NCBI GenBank assembly: GCA_012519645.1 | Contig: JAAYPU010000080.1 | Span: 1-7,376 of the forward strand | DNA from: Clostridiales bacterium | Lineage (GTDB): Bacteria > Bacillota > Clostridia > Peptostreptococcales > JAAYPU01 | Length of the DNA stretch: 7,376 bases | Direction: 5' to 3' | The notes under the pieces: generated by a model | What the model was told of the DNA's origin: nothing | The model's input: only the letters and a program-made list of their open reading frames with translations | Databases searched by the model: none | Position numbers and translations under genes: made by a program | Part shown: piece after piece, positions 1 through 5,520 of the stretch | How the letters are laid out: each line of letters starts with the position of its first letter | How positions within the stretch are numbered: the stretch's first letter is position 1

Positions 1-42
1 ATCAATTATCAATTAATCTATACTCCATACTCCATAAACTGA
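1..42. repeat. Heptanucleotide repeat patch at window edge
   Basis: Read in steps of seven from base 1 this stretch is ATCAATT, ATCAATT, AATCTAT, ACTCCAT, ACTCCAT, AAACTGA. Two different heptamers are each present as a perfect tandem pair, and they stay in the same 7-base phase. The last unit, AAACTGA, is identical to a unit of the array at 1753-1787. The patch may continue to the left of the window. It lies just before a terminator, that is, at a gene end. Its function is unknown; slippage-prone intergenic heptamer repeats are known in several bacterial groups. Confidence 0.6.
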
Positions 43-49
43 TTATTTG

Positions 50-73
50 GACTGCTTGAAGCAGTCTTTTTTT
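50..73 (+). terminator. Factor-independent terminator of an upstream gene
   Basis: GACTGC (50-55) pairs with GCAGTC (61-66) around a TTGAA loop, and seven T residues follow (67-73). This is the standard intrinsic terminator shape on the + strand. It should end a transcript that enters from left of the window and so separates that gene from the deacetylase gene at 202. Confidence 0.85.
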
Positions 74-103
74 AATGGGAAACATTCATAGGAGTTTTAT
101 CTG

Positions 104-166
104 ATGATAATTAAAGTGCGGAGGGTTGGAAGCTTTTTGTGTAATATAAATAAATCCTTTGCATAA
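104..166 (+). other. Possible 20-codon small ORF in the leader of the deacetylase gene
   Basis: An ATG at 104 opens a 20-codon frame ending in TAA (164-166). AGGAG at 90-94 lies nine bases before it, a good ribosome binding site distance. The predicted peptide begins MIIKVRR and has no recognised domain. The start resembles the first residues (MIITIRK) of the deacetylase that begins at 202, which could be chance or a remnant of a duplicated 5' end. It could be a leader peptide or noise. There is no codon-level evidence that it is translated. Confidence 0.2.
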
Positions 167-201
167 ATTTACATAGGATATTTTTTAAGGAGAGAAAGTA
201 C

Positions 202-966
202 ATGATTATTACTATAAGAAAATCAACCTTGATTATTTCAATAATTATAATTGTATTATTGCTTTCAGTAATACCATTATTGGGAGAGCGGGTTCTGGTG
301 ACTTCAGGTGTTAACAGAAGGCTGCCGATTTATTCCGTACAAACACAGGAAAAAAAGATAGCAATAAGCTTTGATGCTGCGTGGGGAGACGAGTATACTT
401 TACAGATATTAGATATTCTTGATAAGTACAATGTAAAAACAACATTTTTTCTGGTAGGCTTCTGGGTCGATAAATATCCAAGCCATGTCAAGGAGATGAA
501 TGTCAGAGGTCATGAGATAGGCAATCATTCATCGACCCATCCTCATATGACACAGCTCTCCAAGGAACAAATGGCAAAAGAATTAAATAGTACGGGAGAT
601 AAAATAATGGCAATAACAGAAAAAAAGCCAAACCTATTCCGCCCTCCTTTCGGTGATTACAATAATATTCTTATAGAAACTGCAGAAGAAAATGGATATT
701 ATACGATCCAGTGGGATGTGGATTCTTTGGATTGGAAAAAAATCGGCAGCATACAGATCGTTGACCGGGTTGTAAGAAATGTAAAAAACGGCTCGATAAT
801 TTTATTTCATAATAATTCGGAATATGTATTGGAATATCTTCCGTTAGTGTTAGAAAAACTGCGGTCGGAAGGATATAAAATCGTTCCTATTGGTGAACTC
901 ATATATAAAGAAAACTATTATATGGACCATACCGGAAAGCAATGCAAAAAATCAAATGAAAAATGA
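202..966 (+). CDS. pdaB: PdaB-like membrane-anchored polysaccharide deacetylase (NodB fold)
   Basis: This 254-residue protein has an N-terminal Arg/Lys pair (6-7), a hydrophobic segment at about 8-28 (signal anchor or signal peptide) and a NodB homology domain at about 51-235 that should lie outside the membrane. The family removes acetyl groups from N-acetylated glycans; PdaB members act on spore or cell wall peptidoglycan. Visible motifs are SFDAAWGDE (56-64, likely catalytic Asp58), HSSTH (109-113, metal-binding histidines), RPPFGDYN (147-154), DVDSLDW (172-178) and LFH (201-203, His203). Motif 1 lacks the second Asp of the classical TFDDG and has the FDxxWG form of PdaB proteins, which supports PdaB over generic chitooligosaccharide deacetylases. 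AAGGAGA at 187-193 supports the ATG at 202. No clear promoter was found; sporulation expression is inferred from the family only. YlxY-type paralogues are the main alternative. Confidence 0.85.
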   Translation: MIITIRKSTLIISIIIIVLLLSVIPLLGERVLVTSGVNRRLPIYSVQTQEKKIAISFDAAWGDEYTLQILDILDKYNVKTTFFLVGFWVDKYPSHVKEMNVRGHEIGNHSSTHPHMTQLSKEQMAKELNSTGDKIMAITEKKPNLFRPPFGDYNNILIETAEENGYYTIQWDVDSLDWKKIGSIQIVDRVVRNVKNGSIILFHNNSEYVLEYLPLVLEKLRSEGYKIVPIGELIYKENYYMDHTGKQCKKSNEK

Positions 967-1137
967 GAATCAGTTGATTTTATTCATATTTAATAGGGGT
1001 AATGAATAGGATGTTTTAGATTACAGGTATAGCATTTGCCAAATAAATGTGCAGTAATTTGTGATTGTTTTTTTGATTGGACCATAAAAAACCGAGGTAC
1101 AACTAATGCTGTGCTTAAGATACAGGAGTGTGAGAAT
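967..1137. other. Intergenic stretch, no confident feature
   Basis: There is no terminator or clear promoter between the deacetylase and the SSB-like gene. A 7-bp inverted repeat (TATTCAT 981-987, ATGAATA 1002-1008) has a 14-base loop and no T run, so it is not a credible terminator. A TTG at 1036 opens a frame that joins the SSB-like protein, but the added residues look unlike the family. The two genes may share a transcript. Confidence 0.4.
1124..1128 (+). promoter_or_regulatory. Ribosome binding site deciding the start of the SSB-like gene
   Basis: AGGAG lies nine bases before the ATG at 1138. The earlier in-frame TTG at 1036 has only a weak AGGT some ten bases upstream, so this site favours the shorter protein. 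Confidence 0.6.
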
Positions 1138-1755
1138 ATGGGGGATAATAGCTTGAATACAAATAACGTAATAATGGCAGGAGAGATATGCTCAGAAATG
1201 GAATTAAGTCATAAGTCCTATGGAGAAGGCTTTTATTCATTTTTTTTAAAAGTAAAAAGGCTTAGCGGATATAGCGATATAATACCGATTATGGTTTCCG
1301 AAAGGCTTATATTTAATATGGATATCCATAAAGGGCTTTACGTTTTAATAAATGGACAACTGCGAACTTATAACAAAATTGAAGAGGACAGAAACAAATT
1401 GGTTATTACAATATTTGCTCGTGAAATACGAGTTCTTTTGGATGAAGTCGTCAGGAACCCAAATAGAATTTATTTGGAAGGATTTATTTGTAAACCGCCA
1501 ATTTACCGTTTAACTCCGTTAGGAAGAGAAATCTGTGATATAATGCTTGCCGTTAATAGGGCATATAATAAGTCTGATTATATTCCATGTATTGCATGGG
1601 GAAGAAATGCGAAATTTTCACAATCCCTTGAAGTAGGCGCACATATTAAGATATGGGGGAGGATCCAAAGCAGAGAATATAAGAAAAAAATAAATGACGA
1701 AAAGGTCGAAGTGAAAACCGCTTTTGAGGTATCGATATTAAAGATGGAAGGATAA
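1138..1755 (+). CDS. SSB-like protein with two tandem OB folds
   Basis: From the ATG at 1138 this is a 205-residue protein. The C-terminal half resembles bacterial single-stranded DNA-binding proteins: NRIYLEGFICKPP (109-121), RLTPLGREICDIMLAVNR (124-141), DYIPCIAWGRNAK (147-159) and a final strand IWGRIQSREY (172-181). This follows the SSB order of 'L.G...p..R.T..G..v....lAv.R' then 'ipc.aWg' then 'v.GriqsR.y'. The N-terminal half looks like a second, more diverged OB fold: VIMAGEI (11-17), a strand pair at 32-55, LYVLINGQL (67-75) and LVITIFAREI (88-97). Typical SSB has one OB fold and ends in an acidic DDIPF-like tail; this one ends in KMEG, so tail-mediated recruitment of repair proteins is not expected. 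It is probably not the housekeeping SSB. Its role is unknown; single-stranded nucleic acid binding is inferred. The stop codon lies in a heptamer repeat. An upstream TTG (1036) would add 34 residues. Confidence 0.75.
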   Translation: MGDNSLNTNNVIMAGEICSEMELSHKSYGEGFYSFFLKVKRLSGYSDIIPIMVSERLIFNMDIHKGLYVLINGQLRTYNKIEEDRNKLVITIFAREIRVLLDEVVRNPNRIYLEGFICKPPIYRLTPLGREICDIMLAVNRAYNKSDYIPCIAWGRNAKFSQSLEVGAHIKIWGRIQSREYKKKINDEKVEVKTAFEVSILKMEG

Positions 1756-1787
1756 CTGAAAACTGACAACTGACAACTGATAACTGA
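1753..1787. repeat. Tandem heptamer array, five units of NAACTGA
   Basis: The units are TAACTGA, AAACTGA, CAACTGA, CAACTGA and TAACTGA, differing only in the first base. The first three bases of unit one are the stop codon of the SSB-like gene, so the array begins inside the gene's last codon. The core AACTGA occurs once more in inverted form as TCAGTT at 1835-1840. Its function is unknown. It resembles short intergenic heptamer repeats known in other bacteria, and is far too short-period to be a CRISPR. Confidence 0.8.
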
Positions 1788-1798
1788 CAGTAAATGTG

Positions 1799-1823
1799 GA
1801 TATTTTTCATTCCGAAAAATATC
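1799..1823. repeat. Perfect 10-bp inverted repeat (hairpin)
   Basis: GATATTTTTC (1799-1808) and GAAAAATATC (1814-1823) are perfectly complementary around a five-base ATTCC loop. No T run follows on the + strand, so it is not a stand-alone terminator for the SSB-like gene. It sits between the heptamer array and the long terminator and may be part of one folded 3' end or a small repeat element. Confidence 0.65.
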
Positions 1824-1846
1824 TTCCTCATCTTTCAGTTGACAGA

Positions 1847-1894
1847 ATCCGTATGCCATTTCCTATAATAAGGAAATGGCATATGGATTTTTTT
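1847..1894 (+). terminator. Strong intrinsic terminator before the fap/fab operon
   Basis: The left arm 1847-1864 pairs with the right arm 1871-1888 over 18 base pairs. All are Watson-Crick except one G-T pair (1851-1884), around an ATAATA loop. A run of seven T (1888-1894) follows. It should end transcription from the SSB-like gene and insulate the downstream operon. The stem is longer than most intrinsic terminators. Read on the minus strand the flanking A and T runs are less favourable, so + strand action is preferred. Confidence 0.9.
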
Positions 1895-1895
1895 A

Positions 1896-1924
1896 TTGCA
1901 TACTATTATTATATAATATATACT
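1896..1924 (+). promoter_or_regulatory. Probable sigma-A promoter of the fapR operon
   Basis: TATACT (1919-1924, five of six matches to TATAAT) lies 17 bp after TTGCAT (1896-1901, a weak -35 matching TTG only). A perfect TATAAT (1912-1917) is an alternative -10, but the bases 17 bp upstream are only the T run of the terminator. Either choice puts the transcription start at or within the FapR operator. The exact start cannot be decided from sequence. Confidence 0.6.
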
Positions 1925-1944
1925 ATTAGTACCAGGTACTAATA
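1924..1944. promoter_or_regulatory. FapR operator
   Basis: The core ATTAGTACCAGGTACTAAT (1925-1943) is a palindrome with a single unpaired central base (1934), and the outer T-A pair extends it to 21 bp. It matches the known FapR box form (ATTAGTACC...GGTACTAAT) in both half sites. It overlaps the last base of the likely -10 and the expected transcription start, where bound FapR would block RNA polymerase. It lies directly upstream of fapR, so the operon should be self-repressed and relieved by malonyl-CoA. Confidence 0.93.
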
Positions 1945-1964
1945 AAATGCTTTGGGGGCACAAA

Positions 1965-2528
1965 ATGAAAGGTAAAACAAAAAAATCTGAACGGCAGTAT
2001 GAGTTGAAAAAAATAATGAGTGAAACACCTTTTGTCTCAGATGAGGAGCTTAGTGAATTTTTTAATGTGAGTATCCAAACTATTAGATTAGACAGACTTG
2101 AAATGGGTATTCCTGAATTAAGAGAAAGAACTAAAGCAGCCGCTCAAAAAAATTATTCAAAAATTGTGGGTTTAGGAATATCTGAGCTTATAGGTGAAAT
2201 AATCGAACTTGAAATCAACGATCATGGGATTTCATTTTTAGAAGCCAGTTCAGAAATGGCTTTTGAAAAAACGGATATCATAAAAGGCCATTATATTTTT
2301 TCTATGGCAGAATCTCTAGCATTAGCAGTAATAAATACCAGAGCTGCTCTTACTGGTGTGGCAAATATGAAGTATAGCAAACCTGTGAGCGTTGGCGATA
2401 AGCTGATTGCTAAAGCAGTTGTTTCGAAAAAACGAAATGAAGATTATATTGTTCATGTAAAGATAATGGTGAAACAGGAGCAAGTCTTCAGAGGAAAGTT
2501 TATTCTGGTTCCGATTTTGGAAAATTAA
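1965..2528 (+). CDS. fapR: FapR, malonyl-CoA-responsive repressor of fatty acid synthesis
   Basis: This cytoplasmic repressor binds operators at fatty acid and phospholipid genes and is released by malonyl-CoA. The N-terminal helix-turn-helix spans about 22-46 and contains the signature SIQTIRLDRLE (36-46) followed by IPELRER (49-55). A linker helix and a hot-dog fold domain (about 74-184) follow, with the conserved IGEIIELEI (76-84) and a KGHYIFSMAESLA segment at 107-119. From the ATG at 1965 the length is 187 residues, close to the 188 I recall for Bacillus subtilis FapR. An ATG at 1947 is in frame but lies three bases after the operator, has no ribosome binding site and would leave almost no leader. 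The 1965 start has a G run (1954-1958) at good distance. Lys107 stands where I recall an Arg contacting malonyl-CoA. plsX follows after 13 bp. Confidence 0.95.
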   Translation: MKGKTKKSERQYELKKIMSETPFVSDEELSEFFNVSIQTIRLDRLEMGIPELRERTKAAAQKNYSKIVGLGISELIGEIIELEINDHGISFLEASSEMAFEKTDIIKGHYIFSMAESLALAVINTRAALTGVANMKYSKPVSVGDKLIAKAVVSKKRNEDYIVHVKIMVKQEQVFRGKFILVPILEN

Positions 2529-2541
2529 TAGGAGGTAGACA

Positions 2542-3570
2542 ATGAAGATAGCTATAGACGGTATGGGAGGAGACCATGCACCCGGTGAAATAGTAAAAGG
2601 CTGTTTGGAAGCATTGAAGCAGATATCTCATGAGATTTATATAATCGGAGATGAACAAAAAATACAAAATGAATTAAATAAGTATACATATAATAAAGAA
2701 AAAGTGGCTATTGTACATACAACAGAAATTATTACAAGTGAGGATCAACCTGTAAAATCTATCAGAAGCAAGAATGATTCTTCTATGGTTGTAGGTATGA
2801 ACATGGTTAAAAACGGAGAGGTGGATGTATTCATTTCTGCCGGCAATACAGGGGCATTAATGGCAGGCGCTTTATTTATTCTTGGACGCATTCCCGGTAT
2901 TGACAGACCTGCATTAGCATCAGTGTATCCTAATCCGGCTATGAAAAAGGCATGTCTTTTAGTGGATGCAGGTGCAAATGCGGAATGCAAAGTGAACAAC
3001 CTGGTGGAATTTGCCATCATGGGAAGTATTTATTGTGAAAAGGTATTAAATATTGAAAACCCGAGAGTAGGCCTTGTGAACATTGGGACTGAGGATGAAA
3101 AGGGAACAAAAACGGTTAAAGATGCTTATAAGATCATGAAAAAAACAGATTTGAATTTTATTGGCAATGTAGAAGCACGGGAATTGCAGAATAACATTTG
3201 TGATGTGATCGTATGTGATGGTTTTGTAGGCAATGTCATATTAAAGCTTTCGGAAGGAGTCGCATTGACATTTGTGCAGCTTCTGAAGAATAAAATAAGC
3301 GAAAGCTTTCTTGCAAAAGCTGGGGCGTTGATAATGTATAAAAAGCTTAAAGAGTTGAAAACTGATTTGGATTACTCAGAATATGGCGGGGCTCCGATTT
3401 TGGGAGTAAAAGGAGCTATTGTAAAAATACATGGAAACTCCGAATCAAACGCTGTAAAAAATGCGATATTAAAAGCGATACCTTATGTAGAAAACAATGT
3501 TGTAAGCATTATCCACGATGAAGTAGTCAAATATCATGAATTAGAGCAGAAGGAGGACAGTGATGAGTAA
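2542..3570 (+). CDS. plsX: PlsX, acyl-ACP:phosphate acyltransferase
   Basis: PlsX converts acyl-ACP and phosphate into acyl-phosphate, the donor used by membrane PlsY to begin phosphatidic acid synthesis; it works as a peripheral membrane enzyme. The 342-residue length is normal. Visible family blocks are MKIAIDGMGGDHAP (1-14), SAGNTGALMAGA (99-110), RIPGIDRPALA (116-126), LLVDAGANAECK (139-150), GLVNIGTEDEKGT (177-189), FIGNVEAREL (206-215), CDGFVGNVILKLSEG (225-239) and YGGAPILGVKG (281-291). AGGAGGT (2530-2536) supports the ATG at 2542. It follows fapR by 13 bp, the same fapR-plsX pairing as in Bacillus, and its last codons overlap the start of fabH, which suggests translational coupling. 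Confidence 0.97.
   Translation: MKIAIDGMGGDHAPGEIVKGCLEALKQISHEIYIIGDEQKIQNELNKYTYNKEKVAIVHTTEIITSEDQPVKSIRSKNDSSMVVGMNMVKNGEVDVFISAGNTGALMAGALFILGRIPGIDRPALASVYPNPAMKKACLLVDAGANAECKVNNLVEFAIMGSIYCEKVLNIENPRVGLVNIGTEDEKGTKTVKDAYKIMKKTDLNFIGNVEARELQNNICDVIVCDGFVGNVILKLSEGVALTFVQLLKNKISESFLAKAGALIMYKKLKELKTDLDYSEYGGAPILGVKGAIVKIHGNSESNAVKNAILKAIPYVENNVVSIIHDEVVKYHELEQKEDSDE
3551..3565 (+). promoter_or_regulatory. fabH ribosome binding site and dual start inside plsX
   Basis: AGGAGG (3551-3556) lies within the end of plsX. Two adjacent in-frame starts follow, GTG at 3560 and ATG at 3563. The ATG has a 6-base spacing and gives the usual MSKAIGIVG-type beginning, while the GTG spacing of three is short. 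The ATG is preferred. Confidence 0.7.
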
Positions 3571-4552
3571 AGCTATAGGGATCGTCGGTATAGGAAGCTA
3601 TGTGCCTGATAGAATAGTTACAAATTACGATCTGGAAAAAATAATGGATACAAGCAATGATTGGATATTGGAACGTACAGGCATTGAACGAAGAAGAGTA
3701 GCTGATAAGGATACAGCTTCTTCCGACTTGGGTGTAAAAGCAGCAGAAGCAGCTCTGGCAGATGCCGGGCTGTCTGCGGAGGATATAGATTTAATTATTA
3801 CTGCCACGTTGTCGCCGGATATGATTTTCCCATCAACTGCTTGTGTTATTCAGGAAAAAATCGGAGCAGTCAATGCTGCAGCTTTTGACTTGAGTGCTGC
3901 CTGCACAGGCTTTATTTATGCTATAACTACTGCCAAGGCCTTTATTGCTTCCGGTGATGCTAAAAAGGTACTGGTCATCGGTACGGAAGCTATTTCCAAG
4001 ATATTGAATTGGGAAGACAGAAAGACTGCCGTACTGTTTGGAGACGGTGCCGGCGCGGTAGTTCTTGCTGAAACAGAAGAGGGTAAAGGTATCATTACAT
4101 CTGTTTTAGGTTCTGACGGCACGGGGAATCAACTTCTTTACATTCCTGCCGGAGGAACACGAATGCCAGCATCATATGAAACTGTTGACAGAAAAGGACA
4201 TACTATTGTCATGGACGGCAGTGAGGTTTTTAAATTTGCATCAAGAAAAATGGTGGAAGTTTCTGAGGAAGCAGTCAACAAAAGTGGGTTGACTTTGCAG
4301 GATATAGATTGTTTTCTGCCTCATCAGGCAAATCTGAGAATTATTAAAAATGCGGCTAAACGTATGGGTATTCCTTTGGAAAAGGTATATATAAATCTTC
4401 ATGAATATGGCAATATGTCTGCCGCTTCTATTCCTGTTGCTTTAGATGAAGCAGTAAAAAATGGCCATATAAAAAAAGGAGATATAATTCTTATGGTAGG
4501 TTTTGGTGCCGGTTTAACCTGGGGAGCAACTGTATTAGAGTGGAATAGGTGA
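3563..4552 (+). CDS. fabH: FabH, beta-ketoacyl-ACP synthase III
   Basis: FabH starts fatty acid chains by condensing an acyl-CoA primer with malonyl-ACP in the cytoplasm. From the ATG at 3563 it has 329 residues, a normal length, with an N-terminal GIVGIGSYVPDRIVTN (6-21). The Cys-His-Asn triad is intact: Cys114 in DLSAACTGF (109-117), His254 in LPHQAN (252-257) and Asn284 in EYGNMSAAS (281-289). Other landmarks are NDWILERTGIERR (32-44), FGDGAGAVVL (159-168) and the C-terminal GFGAGLTWGA (313-322). Primer choice (acetyl or branched) cannot be read safely from the sequence. It overlaps plsX by 8 bp. In many clostridial clusters acpP and/or fabK follow fabH; here fabD follows after 11 bp. Confidence 0.97.
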   Translation: MSKAIGIVGIGSYVPDRIVTNYDLEKIMDTSNDWILERTGIERRRVADKDTASSDLGVKAAEAALADAGLSAEDIDLIITATLSPDMIFPSTACVIQEKIGAVNAAAFDLSAACTGFIYAITTAKAFIASGDAKKVLVIGTEAISKILNWEDRKTAVLFGDGAGAVVLAETEEGKGIITSVLGSDGTGNQLLYIPAGGTRMPASYETVDRKGHTIVMDGSEVFKFASRKMVEVSEEAVNKSGLTLQDIDCFLPHQANLRIIKNAAKRMGIPLEKVYINLHEYGNMSAASIPVALDEAVKNGHIKKGDIILMVGFGAGLTWGATVLEWNR

Positions 4553-4563
4553 GGTGAAAAAAA

Positions 4564-5499
4564 TTGAAAACTGCTTTTTTATTTGCAGGCCAAGGTGCAC
4601 AATATACCGGTATGGGAAAGGATCTATGCGATAAATTTCCTGAAGCTGATGAAATATTTAAATCAGCAACAAATGCTTTAGGCGTGGATATGAAGGAATT
4701 GTGCTTTACTGGACCTGATGAAAAATTAATGAAGACCGAAAACACTCAGCCGGCAATTTTGACCGTTGACATAGCCGTGTCAGCAGTTCTTAAAAATATG
4801 GGGATACATCCGGATGTTTGCGCTGGATTGAGTTTAGGAGAGTATGCTGCATTAGTTCATGCTCAGGTATTTGATTTTGCAGATGCTGTCAGGCTGGTAA
4901 GAAAAAGGGGGAAATTTATGCAGGAAGAGGTTCCTGTGGGAGTTGGTGCTATGGCGGCAATTCTTGGATTGGAGAGAATAGTTGTTGATGAAATAATAAA
5001 ACTGGCTTCAAATGAGGGAATTGTTGAGGGAGCTAACTATAACTGCCCGGGTCAGATTGTCATATCAGGAGAAAAGAAAGCAGTTGAGGCCGCTGTAAAT
5101 ATTACAGGAGAGAAAGGCGGTAAAGCAATCATGCTTCCCGTCAGCGCACCCTTTCATTGCTCAATGTTAAAGGGGGCAGGTGAGAAGCTTGAAAAAGAGC
5201 TTGAGAGCGTTCCTGTAAATTCTTTAAAGATACCGGTTTTTTCAAATGTAACAGCAGGTTATTATGCAGATGATGAAATAAAAGATTTGTTGGTAAAGCA
5301 AGTTAGTTCTTCCGTGTTATGGGAGGATATAATACTAAGGATGCTGGAGGAAGGAACAGAAACCTTTATAGAAATAGGACCAGGAAAGAGTCTGTCAGGG
5401 TTTGTAAATAAGACTGCAAGAAAAGCAGATAAAAAGGTTACGACCTTCAATGTTCAAGATATGGATTCTTTAAAAAAATTAATGGAATATAAAATATAG
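4564..5499 (+). CDS. fabD: FabD, malonyl-CoA:ACP transacylase
   Basis: FabD moves the malonyl group from CoA to acyl carrier protein, supplying FabH and FabF. The 311-residue length fits the family. The start FLFAGQGAQYTGMG (5-18) carries the oxyanion glutamine region (GQGAQ, 9-13). GLSLGEY (88-94) holds the nucleophile Ser90, Arg115 in RKRGKFMQ (113-120) should bind the malonyl carboxylate, and His198 in SAPFHCSM (194-201) is the catalytic base partner. YNCPGQIVISG (159-169) and IEIGPGKSLSGF (269-280) are further family blocks. The start codon is TTG, with GAGGTGA (4551-4557) seven bases upstream, partly overlapping the fabH stop; no better in-frame ATG precedes the conserved N-terminus. FabG begins about 18 bp downstream. 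Confidence 0.97.
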   Translation: MKTAFLFAGQGAQYTGMGKDLCDKFPEADEIFKSATNALGVDMKELCFTGPDEKLMKTENTQPAILTVDIAVSAVLKNMGIHPDVCAGLSLGEYAALVHAQVFDFADAVRLVRKRGKFMQEEVPVGVGAMAAILGLERIVVDEIIKLASNEGIVEGANYNCPGQIVISGEKKAVEAAVNITGEKGGKAIMLPVSAPFHCSMLKGAGEKLEKELESVPVNSLKIPVFSNVTAGYYADDEIKDLLVKQVSSSVLWEDIILRMLEEGTETFIEIGPGKSLSGFVNKTARKADKKVTTFNVQDMDSLKKLMEYKI

Positions 5500-5520
5500 G
5501 AGGAGAAGGTGAAGATGATG
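5498..5520 (+). promoter_or_regulatory. fabG ribosome binding region with three possible starts
   Basis: AGGAGGAG (5498-5505) begins inside the fabD stop codon and AAGGTG follows at 5506-5511. In-frame starts are GTG 5509, ATG 5515 and ATG 5518. The ATG at 5518 gives the usual family N-terminus (MLLEGKKAVVTG) with AAGGTG six bases upstream. The GTG sits closest to the strong AGGAGG. The choice changes only three residues. Confidence 0.5.

Noticed and set aside
161..185. Sporulation sigma-factor promoter upstream of the deacetylase (CATAGGATA at 172-180)
   Set aside because: It fits a SigK/SigE-like -10 loosely, but no convincing -35 at the right distance was seen, so chance in AT-rich DNA is likely.
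981..1008. Terminator after the deacetylase gene
   Set aside because: The 7-bp AT-rich inverted repeat has a 14-base loop and no T run.
1036..1137. Longer SSB-like protein starting at TTG 1036
   Set aside because: The extra 34 residues contain three cysteines and no OB-fold resemblance, and the TTG has a poor ribosome binding site. The ATG at 1138 has AGGAG nine bases upstream.
1753..1790. CRISPR array
   Set aside because: The period is seven bases with no spacers.
1578..1859. Minus-strand ORFs across the end of the SSB-like gene and heptamer array
   Set aside because: They are shadows of the + strand gene; the SVISCQLSVVSCQ-type pattern is only the heptamer array read in reverse.
1756..1895. 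T-box or other riboswitch ahead of fapR
   Set aside because: The terminator lies upstream of the fapR promoter and belongs to the preceding gene. No T-box sequence or known riboswitch core was recognised.
1947..1964. fapR start at ATG 1947
   Set aside because: It lies three bases after the operator, without a ribosome binding site and with a leader of under about 20 bases. ATG 1965 gives the family length.
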